This document shows positions 1 to 9,352 of a stretch of DNA of 64,000 bases, in pieces. The stretch covers positions 1 through 64,000 of the forward strand of contig NZ_MRAV01000008.1 in the NCBI RefSeq assembly GCF_002752355.1, in the 5' to 3' direction. The notes beneath the pieces were generated by a model, which saw only the letters and a program-made list of their open reading frames with translations, was not told where the DNA came from and did not search any database. The stretch comes from Leucobacter sp. OLIS6. Its GTDB lineage: Bacteria; Actinomycetota; Actinomycetes; Actinomycetales; Microbacteriaceae. The translations under genes and the position numbers were made by a program. Within the stretch, counting starts at the first letter, position 1. Every line of letters begins with the position of its first letter.

Positions 1-31
1 TTCGGCAGCGTCAGATGGGTATAGGGGACAG
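1..31. other. Sequencing-adapter remnant (Nextera read-1 adapter) at contig end
   Basis: Bases 2-12 (TCGGCAGCGTC) equal the inner part of the Illumina Nextera read-1 adapter. Bases 13-31 match the 19-base Tn5 mosaic end AGATGTGTATAAGAGACAG except at 18 (T to G), 24 (A to G) and 26 (A to G). All three substitutions are to G, as expected from low-signal calls on two-colour instruments. These bases are best treated as artefact; genomic sequence starts at about 32. Confidence 0.9.
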
Positions 32-102
32 GCTGCGGGGGACGCGATCGCGCTCGTGCGCGGTGCCTGGGACGGGGGAGTCGGGATGTGCTGGGTATCC
101 AT
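32..102 (-). CDS. ABC transporter permease (second permease), N-terminal fragment
   Basis: An ATG at 102 lies 2 nt after the stop of the upstream permease and reads through the remaining genomic bases, giving about 23 residues beginning MDTQHIPTPP. The frame stays open until the adapter-derived bases at the contig end. In oligopeptide/dipeptide ABC operons the gene after the DppB-type permease is normally the DppC-type permease, whose N-terminus is a poorly conserved cytoplasmic tail like this one. The assignment rests on position and frame only; no diagnostic motif is present in the fragment. Confidence 0.5.
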
Positions 103-104
103 GG

Positions 105-1052
105 TCACGCGCTCTTTCGCATCCGCGGATCGACGATCGTGTAGACGACGTCGATGACGAGGTTCAGGATGAGGGTGATGGCGACGAGCACCATCACGAC
201 GGACTGCACCGTGAGCAGGTCGCGGTTGCCGACGGCGTCGAGCAGCATCGAGCCGAGGCCGGGGATCACGAAGACGCGCTCGATCACGACCGCACCGATG
301 ATCAGGGCCGCGATCTGCACGCCGGTCACCGTGATGACGGGGATCGCGGCGTTGCGCATGCCGTGCTTGAGCAGAGCCTTGGTGGGGCTGAGACCCTTCG
401 AACGGGCGGTGCGCAGGTAGTCCTCACTCATGATCTCGAGCACGGCCGAGCGCACGTAGCGGGTGAGGATGGCGCCCTGCACCGAGGCGAGCGCCAGCAC
501 CGGGAGGATCAGGCGCCGGATGAAGTCGCCGAAGTTCTCGCCGGGCGGTGTCCAGCCGCCGGCCGGCAGCCAGCCGAGGCCGACCGCGAAGACGAGCACG
601 AGGAGGATGCCGGCGAGGAAGCCGGGGATCGCGACGCCGAGCTGCGATCCGGCACCGATGAGGATCCCCGAGGCGTTGCGGTGCTTGACCGCGGCGATCG
701 TGCCGAGGGGGATCGCGGCCAGGAGCGCCACGACCATCGCGGTGAGCACGAGGATCAGACTGACCTGCAGGCGGTCGACCACCAGCGGACTGATGTCGGC
801 GCGGGTGACGTACGAGGTGCCGAAGTCGCCGCGCACGAGGCCGCCGACCCAGTCGAAGTACTGCACGACGAGGGGGCGATCGGTGCCGAACTCGTGCCGC
901 GTCCTGGCGAGCAGCTCGGGGCTCGCGTTCACGCCGAGTGCGACCTGCGCCGGATCGCCGGGGACGAGGCGCATGAACAGGAAGACGACGACGGTCGCGA
1001 CGAGGAACGTCACCGCGAACCGTGCGAGGTTGATGAGTATCCGGATGGCCAT
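105..1052 (-). CDS. ABC transporter permease, DppB/OppB type
   Basis: A 315-residue integral membrane protein of the peptide/nickel ABC importer family (BPD_transp_1). The N-terminus has a first membrane helix followed by the family's RLVPGDPA segment. The cytoplasmic EAA loop is visible near residues 215-245 (DYLRTARSKG ... HGMRNAAIPVI), which contacts the ATPase. The protein ends with DPRMRKSA, typical of this family. The start is placed at the ATG at 1052, directly before the first hydrophobic helix; the open frame runs further upstream but without family similarity. It follows the substrate-binding protein by about 100 nt and is followed 2 nt later by a truncated second permease. Substrate is not predictable; short peptides are the usual cargo. 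Confidence 0.9.
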   Translation of the reverse strand: MAIRILINLARFAVTFLVATVVVFLFMRLVPGDPAQVALGVNASPELLARTRHEFGTDRPLVVQYFDWVGGLVRGDFGTSYVTRADISPLVVDRLQVSLILVLTAMVVALLAAIPLGTIAAVKHRNASGILIGAGSQLGVAIPGFLAGILLVLVFAVGLGWLPAGGWTPPGENFGDFIRRLILPVLALASVQGAILTRYVRSAVLEIMSEDYLRTARSKGLSPTKALLKHGMRNAAIPVITVTGVQIAALIIGAVVIERVFVIPGLGSMLLDAVGNRDLLTVQSVVMVLVAITLILNLVIDVVYTIVDPRMRKSA

Positions 1053-1155
1053 GCGTGATCCTCTGGACGGTGGGGGTGCTCGGCGTGGTGCCGCGCACGG
1101 GATTCGAGAAGGGGGCGACGGGGCGGACGCGGTGCGCGGCCGCCCCGTCAGCGGG

Positions 1156-2682
1156 TCACTTCCAGGAGAGGCCGGTGAGGTCCAGCGACTCGACGATGGA
1201 GTTCTTCGGCATGCCGGTGAGGTCCGACTTGGTGATGACGATGTTCGGGAACAGGAACAGCACGCCCGATGCGGCATCGTCGACGATCTGCTTCTGCACC
1301 TCCTGCATGCCCGAGATGTAGCCCTGCTCGTCGGCCGCGTCGGCCTTCGCCGCGATGGGGGCGATCTTCGCGTTGTCGTAGCCGATGTAGTAGTCCGGGT
1401 TGTTGAACACCGTGAGCAGGTCGCGCGCCTCGACGGCGAGCACCGTGGTCATCTGGAAGTCGTGCTTGGTGAACACGTTGTCGAGCCAGACCGCCGGGAA
1501 CTCGGACGACTGGATCTTGACGTCGATGCCGACCTCCTTGAGCTGCGACACGACGATCTCGGACACGGCCTGCGCGTAGGGGCGGGTGGGCACGGTGTAG
1601 GTGATCGAGAGGTTCTCGGCGCCCGCCTCCTTGAGGAGCTGTTTCGCCTTCGCGGGGTCGTGCGGGTACTTCGCGTTGAGGTCGACGTAGTAGGGATCGG
1701 TCGGGGTCGCGTAGGTGGCGACGAGCGAGCCGTAGCCGTTCCACGCGGTGTCGATGATGGCCTGGCGGTCGAGCGCGTAGAGCACCGCCTGGCGCACGCG
1801 CTTGTCGTTGAACGGGGCGACCCGGTTGTTGAACGAGAGCGAGACCTCGCCGCTCGAAGTGCCCGAGGTGACGGTGAACTTGCCGTCGTCCTTGAAGGTG
1901 TCGACGAGCTCGGGCGCCTGCAGGTTGACGATCGCGTCGACGTCGCCGGTGCGCAGCGCGTTGGTGGTGGCGGTCGCGTCGGCGAAGTACTTCAGCGTGA
2001 CCTCCTTCACCTTGGGCGCGGTGCCCCAGTAGTCGTCGCGGGTCTTCAGCACGATGTTCTCGTTCTGCTTCCACGACTCGACCGCGAAGGGGCCGGTGCC
2101 GACGGGCGTGTTCGCCAGGTCGGCGACGCCGGTGGAGGAGAACATGGCGCCGACCGGGGTGGCCATGTCGAACAGCCACGCGTTCGACGGGTGGCTCAGG
2201 TGCACGGCGACCTCGGTGTCGTTCTTGACCTCGACGTCCTGCACCACGTCCATCTTCGCCTTGAGCGTGGTGGTCCAGTCCTTCTTCACCCGGTCGAGGC
2301 TGAACTTCACGTCGTTCGCGGTGAATTTCTCGCCGTTCGAGAAGGTCGCGCCGTCCTGCAGCGTGAAGGTGTAGGTCTTGCGGTCCTCGCTGATCTTCCA
2401 CTCTTTCGCGAGGAGGGGGACGATCTTGCCCGACTGGTCGACGCGCACGAGGCCCTCGTAGACGTTGGTCATGAGCGCCTGCGGGATCGCGGATCCGGCG
2501 GTCTTGGTGAAGTCGAGGTTCACGGGTGCGCCCGTGAGCGCGACCGTGACCGCGGTCTGGCCGGAGCCCGCGCTCGAGCCGGATCCGGTGCTGCCGCCGG
2601 ATCCCGCCGAGCAGGCGGTGAGGGCGAGTGCGCCGGCCGCGACGAGCGCCGCGGCGAGGGTGAGGGGAGTCTTGCGTCGCAT
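1156..2682 (-). CDS. ABC transporter substrate-binding lipoprotein, family 5
   Basis: A 508-residue extracellular solute-binding protein of family 5 (SBP_bac_5: peptides, nickel, sometimes glycosides). The N-terminus has positively charged residues, a hydrophobic stretch and a lipobox LTAC, so Cys ~26 should be lipidated and the protein anchored to the outer face of the membrane. Family features are visible: TANDVKFSLDR and the NTPVGTGPF segment before VLKTRDDYWG. Two adjacent ATGs occur (2685, 2682); 2682 is preferred because GGAA lies 6 nt upstream of it. It is the first gene of a minus-strand ABC operon and is divergent from a GntR regulator, the likely local controller. The shared intergenic region holds a GntR-type operator. 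Confidence 0.9.
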   Translation of the reverse strand: MRRKTPLTLAAALVAAGALALTACSAGSGGSTGSGSSAGSGQTAVTVALTGAPVNLDFTKTAGSAIPQALMTNVYEGLVRVDQSGKIVPLLAKEWKISEDRKTYTFTLQDGATFSNGEKFTANDVKFSLDRVKKDWTTTLKAKMDVVQDVEVKNDTEVAVHLSHPSNAWLFDMATPVGAMFSSTGVADLANTPVGTGPFAVESWKQNENIVLKTRDDYWGTAPKVKEVTLKYFADATATTNALRTGDVDAIVNLQAPELVDTFKDDGKFTVTSGTSSGEVSLSFNNRVAPFNDKRVRQAVLYALDRQAIIDTAWNGYGSLVATYATPTDPYYVDLNAKYPHDPAKAKQLLKEAGAENLSITYTVPTRPYAQAVSEIVVSQLKEVGIDVKIQSSEFPAVWLDNVFTKHDFQMTTVLAVEARDLLTVFNNPDYYIGYDNAKIAPIAAKADAADEQGYISGMQEVQKQIVDDAASGVLFLFPNIVITKSDLTGMPKNSIVESLDLTGLSWK

Positions 2683-2842
2683 CATTGCTTCCTGTCGCAG
2701 GGTGGGCCGACCGGCGGTCGGCTTCTCGGTGCTCCGGCTCGGGGTGTGCTGCCGGGGTGGCTCGAACGGTGCGGGTGGCACCCCTCGGCGGTCATCTTCA
2801 TCGACGTTCGCCTTCGAGTCGTGAGGTTCGAACCAGGATACA

Positions 2843-2853
2843 TGGTAAGACCA
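2843..2853. promoter_or_regulatory. Candidate GntR/FadR operator
   Basis: TGGTAAGACCA is an inverted repeat (TGGT-N3-ACCA), the form bound by FadR-subfamily GntR regulators such as LldR and PdhR. It sits about 14 nt upstream of the -10 of the regulator gene (2867-2872) and next to TATCCT on the minus strand (2835-2840), a possible -10 for the ABC operon. A protein bound here could control both directions. Confidence 0.5.
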
Positions 2854-2866
2854 CTGCTCGCAGCGT

Positions 2867-2872
2867 TAGGAT
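2867..2872 (+). promoter_or_regulatory. Probable -10 box (TAGGAT) of the GntR gene
   Basis: TAGGAT fits the actinobacterial sigma-70 TANNNT -10 consensus. Transcription would begin near 2879, giving a ~65-nt leader before the TTG start at 2944. No good -35 is seen, which is common in these genomes. Confidence 0.4.
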
Positions 2873-2943
2873 GAGGGACATTTCCGGCAGACCCGTCGTC
2901 TCGACGGGCGGACCGGGCCAGACTTCGCGAAGGAGCACCGTCG

Positions 2944-3699
2944 TTGTCCACTCCGCACAGCTTCGCCCCGGCGGTCCCCATCCATACATACCAGCGCATC
3001 GTCGAGCAGATCGAGCACGCGATCGTGTCGGGCGAGATCCCAGTCGGGGCCCAGCTCGCCAGCGAGCGCGAGCTCATGGTGCAGTTCGACGTGAGCCGCC
3101 CGACGGTGCGCGAAGCGTTACGGGTGCTCCAGAGCATGGGGCTCATCGAATCCAAGCCGGGCACCCGCGGCGGTCCCCAGGTGCTCGCGCCCTCGCCCGA
3201 CACGCTGCGGCGCTCGCTGCGCGCCATGCTCGGCACCGCCGCGCTCGACCTCGCGGAGCTCGTGCAGTACCGCGTCGTGCTCGAGGGATCCGCCAGCGCG
3301 CTCGCCGCGCTGCAGCACTCCGACGCCCAGCGGGAAGAGATGCGGGCCGCGGTCGAGGGTATGCAGGCCGCCGCCGAGGCCAACGCCGAAGAGTTCGCCG
3401 ACCTCGACCTCGCGTTCCACACCCTCGTCTGGAATGCGAGCGGCAACCGGATCTTCGCGCTCAGCGGCGAAGCAGTCTCGGGGGTGCTCCGCGGTCTCAT
3501 GCACCGCGACGCCGAGGGCATCCACCACGACAACCGGGTCAAGCTCGAATCCGCAGCGATCGACCGCGGGCTCTTCGACGCGATCGCCCGCCGCGATGCC
3601 GTCGAAGCCGGCACGATCGCGCGCCGCGCCGTTGCGAACCGCTTCGGCCCGTTGCTCGAACCCGGGCAGCAGGAGGCGCTCGCGCTGCTCGCGGGGTAG
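2944..3699 (+). CDS. GntR-family transcriptional regulator (FadR subfamily, FCD domain)
   Basis: A 251-residue regulator. Residues ~14-75 form the winged helix-turn-helix (ERELMVQFDVSRPTVREALRVLQSMGLIES is the recognisable core, positions ~41-70). The rest is the all-helical FCD effector domain that usually binds small carboxylic acids through a metal. The start is TTG at 2944, supported by AGGAG 8 nt upstream. The gene is divergent from the ABC transporter operon, with an operator-like palindrome at 2843-2853 between them, so it most likely controls uptake of the transporter's substrate and its own expression. The effector is unknown. Confidence 0.85.
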   Translation: MSTPHSFAPAVPIHTYQRIVEQIEHAIVSGEIPVGAQLASERELMVQFDVSRPTVREALRVLQSMGLIESKPGTRGGPQVLAPSPDTLRRSLRAMLGTAALDLAELVQYRVVLEGSASALAALQHSDAQREEMRAAVEGMQAAAEANAEEFADLDLAFHTLVWNASGNRIFALSGEAVSGVLRGLMHRDAEGIHHDNRVKLESAAIDRGLFDAIARRDAVEAGTIARRAVANRFGPLLEPGQQEALALLAG

Positions 3700-3747
3700 C
3701 GGGCCCAGGGGCGCTAGGGGCTTCGCGGCGCGGGGAGCGCGAGCCGC

Positions 3748-5004
3748 TCAGCCGCGCCGCGGTGCCGTGACCGCGGCGAGCACCGCGCCGAGCGCGACGA
3801 GCGCGGCGAACCCGAGCACGGCGACGGGCAGCCCGACGAACCCCGCGGCCGAGCCGAGCGCCAGCACCGGCAGCGCGCTGCCGAGGTAGGTGACGGTGTA
3901 GATCGAACTGACCGTCGCGCCGGTGCGTGAGACGGGGACTGAGGCCACCGCCCGGCCGAACGCCGACTGGAATGCGAGCCCCTGGCCGGCGCCCGCGGCG
4001 ATGCCGCCCGCGACGACCAGCGCGAGCGCCCCGGTCAGGGGAGCGAGGCCGAGCAGCAGGATGCCGACGGCGAGCACTGCGAGCCCGACGGGCTCCCGCC
4101 AGGCGCCACGCAGGGGGAGGAGCTGGATCGACGCCGACGCCAGGAGGGTCAGCGCCGCGAGCAGTCCCACCGCCGAGCGGGACTCGACGGGCAGCAGCGC
4201 GGCGAACGCCGACGGTGCGAGCGAGAGGCAGAACCCGAAGAGCGAGAAGCTGAGGAACCCGATCACGGCCGCGCGGCGCACCGCGGCGGCGGAGCCCGCG
4301 CGCTGCTCCGAGGCGGGGGAGGCTCCCGGTGTCGTGGCGGCCGGAATCGATCCGTGCGGGTCCGCGGGGAGCGGCTCGGCGTCCTCCGGACGGCACGCTC
4401 CGTGGGGCGCGACCGCGAGAATCACCGGGGCGAGCAGCGCCAGTGCGAACGCGACCGAGAAATACGGGGTGCGCAACGGATCGCCGGTCTCGGAGAGGAG
4501 GCCGCCGAGCACCGGTCCGAGCGCGACGCCGCCCGAACTCGCCAGCAGGGTCAGGCGGCCGGCGGTCCGGGGACGCCCGGCGAGCAGCACCCGGAACGCG
4601 CTCGACGCGGTGCCGGTCGCGGCGGCGATGGCGAGTCCCTGCACGGCGCGCGCCGTGCAGAACCAGCCGAGGTTCGGCGCGAGCGCGAGGCCGGCCGTCG
4701 CGAGCGCAGCCACCGAGAGCGCGGTCACGAGCACCGTGCGGCGGTTGAGGCGATCGGCCAGCCGCCGGAACAGCGTCAGCCCGACGAGCATGCTGAGCAC
4801 ATAGCTCGAGAAGGCCACCGCGACGCCGAAGGAGTCGAGGCCGAGCCGCACTTCGAGCAGCGGGAAGAGCGGCGTCGAGAGGTTCGCGGCGATCAGCAGG
4901 AAGCTCAGCGTCAGGGCGGTCAGTGCGACCCGGATCCTGGGTCTCACCGCGGCCGGGGCGGCGACGGCGAGGTGCGGGGCGGCGAGAGCCTGGGGTGCGC
5001 TCAA
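3748..5004 (-). CDS. MFS transporter
   Basis: A 418-residue major facilitator protein with about 12 hydrophobic segments. The start is TTG at 5004, with AGGAG 7 nt upstream; no ATG fits before the first helix, and upstream translation is not membrane-like. The loop between helices 2 and 3 reads [10 protein letters not shown], the MFS motif-A position, and [18 protein letters not shown] matches the antiporter motif in helix 5, so it is more likely an exporter than an importer. It is divergent from an Lrp/AsnC regulator, which suggests export of an amino acid or related metabolite. The substrate cannot be told from sequence. Confidence 0.85.
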   Translation of the reverse strand: MSAPQALAAPHLAVAAPAAVRPRIRVALTALTLSFLLIAANLSTPLFPLLEVRLGLDSFGVAVAFSSYVLSMLVGLTLFRRLADRLNRRTVLVTALSVAALATAGLALAPNLGWFCTARAVQGLAIAAATGTASSAFRVLLAGRPRTAGRLTLLASSGGVALGPVLGGLLSETGDPLRTPYFSVAFALALLAPVILAVAPHGACRPEDAEPLPADPHGSIPAATTPGASPASEQRAGSAAAVRRAAVIGFLSFSLFGFCLSLAPSAFAALLPVESRSAVGLLAALTLLASASIQLLPLRGAWREPVGLAVLAVGILLLGLAPLTGALALVVAGGIAAGAGQGLAFQSAFGRAVASVPVSRTGATVSSIYTVTYLGSALPVLALGSAAGFVGLPVAVLGFAALVALGAVLAAVTAPRRG

Positions 5005-5213
5005 GGCGGGTCTCCTGTTCGGGCGTGCCCTTGTGGGGCTGTCCGTGATCCGGTTCGCGCGGGGTGCTGCGCTCCCGGATCTCGTGGTGTCGGGTGCACT
5101 GACCGTGCCCCGCTCATATTCAAGGGAGTCCGAGCGAATCGCGCAAGCGAAGTTTCTTGAATTGAGCGATATGCTTGATCCAGAACTCTCAAACTGGGCA
5201 GAAGGTGAGCAGA

Positions 5214-5675
5214 ATGAGCGACCTCGATCTGACCGACCGCAGGATCCTGCGCGAGCTGGACTCCGACGCGCGCATGCCGGTGGCGATGATCGCCCAGCGC
5301 CTCGGGCTCGCCCGCGGCACGGTGCAGGCCCGCCTCGACAAGCTCGACGCGGCGGGCGCACTCCGGCTCGCGAGCACCCGCATCACCCCGCAGGCGCTCG
5401 GCCGCCCCGTCGCGGCGAGCGTGCAGGTCGAGCTCGACCAGCACAGCATCGCCGAGGCGATCGCGGCGCTCGCCGATATCCCCGAGGTCCTCGAATGCTT
5501 CGCTCCCGCGGGCGACACCGATCTGCTGCTGCGCGTCGTCGCCCGCGACCCCGACGACCTCTACCGGGTCAGCGAGGAGATCCGGCTCTGTCCCGGAATC
5601 CGCCGCACCTCGACCAGCCTGTTCCTGCGCACCGTGATCCCCTACCGCGTCACCGGACTGCTCGCAGAAGGATGA
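5214..5675 (+). CDS. Lrp/AsnC-family transcriptional regulator
   Basis: A 153-residue regulator. The N-terminal helix-turn-helix begins [20 protein letters not shown] and continues through [19 protein letters not shown]. The C-terminal half is the RAM/ACT-like domain that binds amino acids and forms octamers ([24 protein letters not shown]). The ATG at 5214 is chosen because AAGGTGAG lies just upstream and the protein then starts at the usual family N-terminus. It is transcribed away from the MFS gene across a 209-nt spacer, an arrangement typical of a regulator controlling its divergent exporter. Confidence 0.9.
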   Translation: MSDLDLTDRRILRELDSDARMPVAMIAQRLGLARGTVQARLDKLDAAGALRLASTRITPQALGRPVAASVQVELDQHSIAEAIAALADIPEVLECFAPAGDTDLLLRVVARDPDDLYRVSEEIRLCPGIRRTSTSLFLRTVIPYRVTGLLAEG

Positions 5676-5751
5676 TCCGCGTGCGCTGCGGAACCGGGGC
5701 TCGACCTGGGAGAATGGACCGGGCGATGAGTTTCGAGCGCGAGGGCGGAAG

Positions 5752-6852
5752 ATGACGGAACAGGCGAACGGCTTGGCCAGCAGGGTCACGGGGCAGGTGC
5801 ACGTGATCGGCGCGGGCCTGCTCGGAGCGAGCGTCGGCCTCGGGCTGCGGGCCCGCGGCGTCGACGTCACCCTCGAGGACGTCTCGCCGACCACCGCGGC
5901 GCTCGCCGCCGACTACGGGGCCGGTCGGGCCCGCGCCGAAGGCGAACCCGATCCCGCGCTCGTGGTGGTCGCGACGCCGCCCGACGTGGTCGCCGACGCC
6001 GTCGAGGGCGCGATCCGCCGGTTCCCGAACGCCGTCGTCACCGATGTGGCGAGCGTCAAGCTCGCCCCGCTCCACGAACTGCAGCGCCGCGGCCTGAACC
6101 TCGACAACTACGTCGGATCGCACCCCATGGCGGGACGCGAGCGCGGAGGCGCGATCATGGCCCGCGCCGACCTGTTCGTCGCACGCCCCTGGGTGGTGTG
6201 CCGCGACGCCGACACCTCCGCCGAGACCCTCGCGCTCGTGGAGGCCGTCGCGCTCGACCTGGGCGCGGTGCTGCTCGAGATGACGCCCGAGGCGCACGAC
6301 CGCGCGGTCGGTCTCGTCTCGCACCTGCCGCAGGTCGTGTCGAGCCTGCTCGCGGCCCGCCTCGTGCCCGCGGACGAGCACGCGATCGAGCTCGCGGGCG
6401 GCGGACTGCGCGATACGACGCGCATCGCGGCGAGCGATCCCGAACTGTGGGTGCAGATCCTCGGCGCCAACCGCGAGCCGGTCATCGAACTGCTCGACGC
6501 GTTCCAGCGCGACGTCGCGACGTTCACCGACGCCCTGCGCGCCGCCGATGCGCCCGGCTCGAAGCGGAGCATCGCCGACCTGCTGGCGAGCGGCACGAAC
6601 GGCGTCGCCCGGATCCCCGGCAAGCACGGCAGCGCCGCCCGATTCGCCTCGATCACGGTACTGATCGACGACCGCGCCGGGCAGCTCGCGAGCCTGCTCA
6701 CCGAGCTCGGCGAGCTGGGCATTAATATGGAAGATCTGCGCCTGGAGCACTCGCCGGGTGCGCAGATCGGATTCGCGGAGATCGCGGTGCTGCCCGAGGT
6801 GGCCGAACGGGCCGTCGCCGATCTGCAGAGCCGCGGATGGAGGACGCTATGA
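5752..6852 (+). CDS. tyrA: Prephenate dehydrogenase with C-terminal ACT domain
   Basis: A 366-residue enzyme converting prephenate to 4-hydroxyphenylpyruvate with NAD(P)+ in tyrosine synthesis. The dinucleotide-binding motif GAGLLGAS is at ~20-27, followed by the prephenate-binding segment GSHPMAGRE (~residues 122-130). Residues ~295-366 form an ACT domain (SITVLIDDRAGQLASLL), which in this family gives feedback control by tyrosine. The start has a GGAAG immediately upstream. The stop overlaps the cmk start as ATGA, so the two are translationally coupled. The tyrA-cmk-der order is common in Actinobacteria. Confidence 0.93.
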   Translation: MTEQANGLASRVTGQVHVIGAGLLGASVGLGLRARGVDVTLEDVSPTTAALAADYGAGRARAEGEPDPALVVVATPPDVVADAVEGAIRRFPNAVVTDVASVKLAPLHELQRRGLNLDNYVGSHPMAGRERGGAIMARADLFVARPWVVCRDADTSAETLALVEAVALDLGAVLLEMTPEAHDRAVGLVSHLPQVVSSLLAARLVPADEHAIELAGGGLRDTTRIAASDPELWVQILGANREPVIELLDAFQRDVATFTDALRAADAPGSKRSIADLLASGTNGVARIPGKHGSAARFASITVLIDDRAGQLASLLTELGELGINMEDLRLEHSPGAQIGFAEIAVLPEVAERAVADLQSRGWRTL

Positions 6853-7631
6853 CCGAACGGGTCGACCCCGCGCTCGGCGCACCCGAAGCCGTCCCCGCGC
6901 ACACCTCGTCCCTGCTCGCCGCGATCGACGGTCCCGCGGGCAGCGGTAAGTCGAGCGTCGCGCGCACCGCGGCCGAGCGCCTCGGCTTCGGCATCCTCGA
7001 CACGGGCGCCGCGTACCGGGCGCTCGCCTGGGCCGCGCTCCGCACCGGCATCGATCTCGACGACGCCGCGGCGGTCGAGAACCTGCTCGACCTCTGGCGC
7101 TACGAGATCACGCTGCGCGGCGCGCAGCGCGTCGTCGTGCGCGTGCCCGCGTTCGACGGCCTGCCGTCCGACGAGATCGACGTCACCGCCGAGATCCGCG
7201 AGCACTCCGTCAGCGGCCAGGTCAGCCGCGTCTCCAAGCACCCGGCGGTCCGTGAACGGCTGAACGCCATGTTCCGCACGATCGTCGCCGAGTCGGGCCT
7301 GCCCGGCGTGGTCATCGAGGGTCGCGACATCACGACGGTCGTCGCTCCCGACGCGCCGGTGCGGATCCTGCTGACCGCCCGCCCCGAGGTGCGCGCCCAG
7401 CGCCGTGCCGCAGAACTCCCCGGTCTGAGCCCCGAACAGGTGCTCCAAGACCTGATCGCCCGCGACGCGAAGGACGCGCTGGTGGTCGACTTCCTGAACC
7501 CCGCACCCGGGGTCACCCTGGTGGACACGAGCGAGCTCGACTTCGAGCAGTCCGTCGCCGCCGTCACCGACATCATCCGAGGCGCGCAGGCCCACCAGGC
7601 CAGCGCCCGCCCCGAGGAGGAAACCGCATGA
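6849..7631 (+). CDS. cmk: Cytidylate kinase
   Basis: A 260-residue cytoplasmic kinase phosphorylating CMP/dCMP to the diphosphate. The P-loop ([10 protein letters not shown]) lies at ~26-35, followed by [12 protein letters not shown], the cmk version of the substrate-binding DTGAMYR motif, and the [11 protein letters not shown] segment. The ATG at 6849 overlaps the tyrA stop (ATGA); an in-frame ATG at 6837 lies inside tyrA and is less likely. Its own stop overlaps the der start by ATGA as well, so tyrA, cmk and der form one tightly coupled unit. Confidence 0.93.
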   Translation: MTERVDPALGAPEAVPAHTSSLLAAIDGPAGSGKSSVARTAAERLGFGILDTGAAYRALAWAALRTGIDLDDAAAVENLLDLWRYEITLRGAQRVVVRVPAFDGLPSDEIDVTAEIREHSVSGQVSRVSKHPAVRERLNAMFRTIVAESGLPGVVIEGRDITTVVAPDAPVRILLTARPEVRAQRRAAELPGLSPEQVLQDLIARDAKDALVVDFLNPAPGVTLVDTSELDFEQSVAAVTDIIRGAQAHQASARPEEETA

Positions 7632-9172
7632 CCGAGTCGAACGAACTGCACGACGAGGGCGAGACCGAGGTCTTCGACCTCTCCGCCATCGACCCGAGCG
7701 AAGTGATCGAGGGCGGCGCCGACGTCACCGACGAGGAGCGCCTGCGCTCCATGCGCTCCGGCCTCGACGACTTCGAGCTCGAGGCCGAGGACCTCGAGAT
7801 CCTCGGCGCCGACGGCGAGTTCCTCGGCTTCACGCAGCCCGAGGCGGAGGCGCTGCCGGTCGTCGCGATCGTCGGACGCCCGAACGTCGGCAAGTCGGCG
7901 CTCGTGAACCGGATCCTCGGCCGCCGCGAGGCCGTGGTCGAAGACGTGCCCGGCGTCACCCGCGACCGCGTGAGCTACCCGGCCGAGTGGGCCGGCACCC
8001 GATTCACCCTCGTCGACACCGGCGGCTGGGAGCCCGACGCGAAGGGCATCGACGCGTCGGTGGCCGCGCAGGCCGAGGTCGCCATTGAGCTCTGCGACGT
8101 CGTCATGTTCGTCGTCGACTCGCGCGTCGGCCCGACCGCGACCGACGAGCGCGTCGTGCAGCTGCTGCGCCGCACCAAGAAGCCCGTCTTCCTCATCGCC
8201 AACAAGGTCGACGACGCCGTGCAGGAGCCGCAGGCCGCGCAGCTGTGGTCGCTCGGCCTCGGCGAGCCCCGCCCCGTCTCGGCGCTGCACGGCCGCGGCG
8301 TCGCCGACCTGCTCGACGACGTCATGAAGGCGCTGCCCGAGGAGTCGGCGGTCGCCCGCCCGAAGCTCGGCGGCCCCCGCCGCGTCGCGATCCTCGGCCG
8401 TCCGAATGTCGGCAAGTCGAGCCTGCTCAACAAGGCCGCCGGCGAGGAGCGCGTGGTCGTGAACGACCTCGCGGGCACCACTCGCGACCCGGTCGACGAG
8501 CAGGTCGAGATCGCCGGCCGCGTGTGGACCTTCGTCGACACCGCCGGCATCCGCCGCCGCGTGCACCTCTCGCAGGGCGCCGACTTCTACGCGTCGCTGC
8601 GCACCGCCGCCGCGCTCGAGAAGGCGGAGGTCGCGGTCGTGCTGCTCGACGTGACCCAGGAGATCAGCGACCAGGACCTGCGCATCATCGACCTCGTGCT
8701 CGAGTCGGGCCGCGCGCTCGTGCTCGCGTTCAACAAGTGGGATCTGCTCGACGACGAACGCCGCCGCTTCCTGGAGCGCGAGATCGACCAGGACCTCGCG
8801 CACGTCGCCTGGGCGCCGCGCGTGAACATCTCGGCTCGGACCGGCCGCCACCTCGAGAAGCTGGTTCCGGCGCTCGAGACCGCGCTCGACTCGTGGGACA
8901 CCCGCATCCCGACGGCGAAGTTCAACGCCTTCGTCGCCGAGCTCGTGCAGGAGCACCCGCACCCGCTGCGCGGCGGCAAGCAGCCCCGCATCCTGTTCGG
9001 CACGCAGGTGCAGAACCGCCCGCCGACGTTCGTGCTCTTCACCACGGGCTTCCTGGATCCCGGCTACCGCCGCTTCATCCAGCGCCGCCTGCGCGAGCGC
9101 TACGGCTTCGAGGGCACGCCCATCGTCATGAACATGCGCATCCGCGAGAAGCGGCCCCGCGCCGGCCGCTAG
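7628..9172 (+). CDS. der: Ribosome-associated GTPase Der (EngA)
   Basis: A 514-residue GTPase needed for 50S ribosomal subunit maturation. It has two tandem G domains: the first with [12 protein letters not shown] at ~84 and DTGGWE, the second with [12 protein letters not shown] at ~257 and DTAGIRRR. Each has an NKxD motif (NKVD, NKWD). A KH-like C-terminal domain ends near [13 protein letters not shown]. About 80 acidic residues precede the first G domain, an N-terminal extension typical of actinobacterial Der. It overlaps cmk by 4 nt. Confidence 0.95.
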   Translation: MTESNELHDEGETEVFDLSAIDPSEVIEGGADVTDEERLRSMRSGLDDFELEAEDLEILGADGEFLGFTQPEAEALPVVAIVGRPNVGKSALVNRILGRREAVVEDVPGVTRDRVSYPAEWAGTRFTLVDTGGWEPDAKGIDASVAAQAEVAIELCDVVMFVVDSRVGPTATDERVVQLLRRTKKPVFLIANKVDDAVQEPQAAQLWSLGLGEPRPVSALHGRGVADLLDDVMKALPEESAVARPKLGGPRRVAILGRPNVGKSSLLNKAAGEERVVVNDLAGTTRDPVDEQVEIAGRVWTFVDTAGIRRRVHLSQGADFYASLRTAAALEKAEVAVVLLDVTQEISDQDLRIIDLVLESGRALVLAFNKWDLLDDERRRFLEREIDQDLAHVAWAPRVNISARTGRHLEKLVPALETALDSWDTRIPTAKFNAFVAELVQEHPHPLRGGKQPRILFGTQVQNRPPTFVLFTTGFLDPGYRRFIQRRLRERYGFEGTPIVMNMRIREKRPRAGR

Positions 9173-9210
9173 TCCCGGTTCGAGCTTCCTCGCAGCGCGG
9201 CAGCAACGCG

Positions 9211-9280
9211 CTCGACGAGAGCACACCCAATCGACGAGGGGACGGGTTCTGCGCGCGTGGCTTGCCGTTCTCTCGTCGAG
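9211..9280. repeat. Inverted repeat downstream of der
   Basis: CTCGACGAGAG (9211-9221) and its exact complement CTCTCGTCGAG (9270-9280) are separated by 48 nt. A near-direct copy of the second arm's surroundings, CCGTTCTTTCGTCG, follows at about 9284-9297. There is no T tract, so a classical terminator is unlikely. Confidence 0.45.
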
Positions 9281-9340
9281 AGGCCGTTCTTTCGTCGGTG
9301 GGGCGTCAGCCCGTCCGTGGGCCCCGCACGGCACGATCGC

Positions 9341-9346
9341 TAGGGT
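9341..9346 (+). promoter_or_regulatory. -10 box (TAGGGT) of a leaderless promoter
   Basis: TAGGGT is followed by exactly 6 nt and then the ATG at 9353, so transcription should start at or next to the start codon. No Shine-Dalgarno sequence is present. Confidence 0.6.
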
Positions 9347-9352
9347 GGGCGC

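Noticed and set aside
463-2874. Very long plus-strand open frame (803 codons) over the ABC transporter genes
   Set aside because: It is antisense to two clear genes, has the residue bias (Arg/Asp/Glu/Val/His) of GC-rich shadow frames, and shows no start signal or motif.
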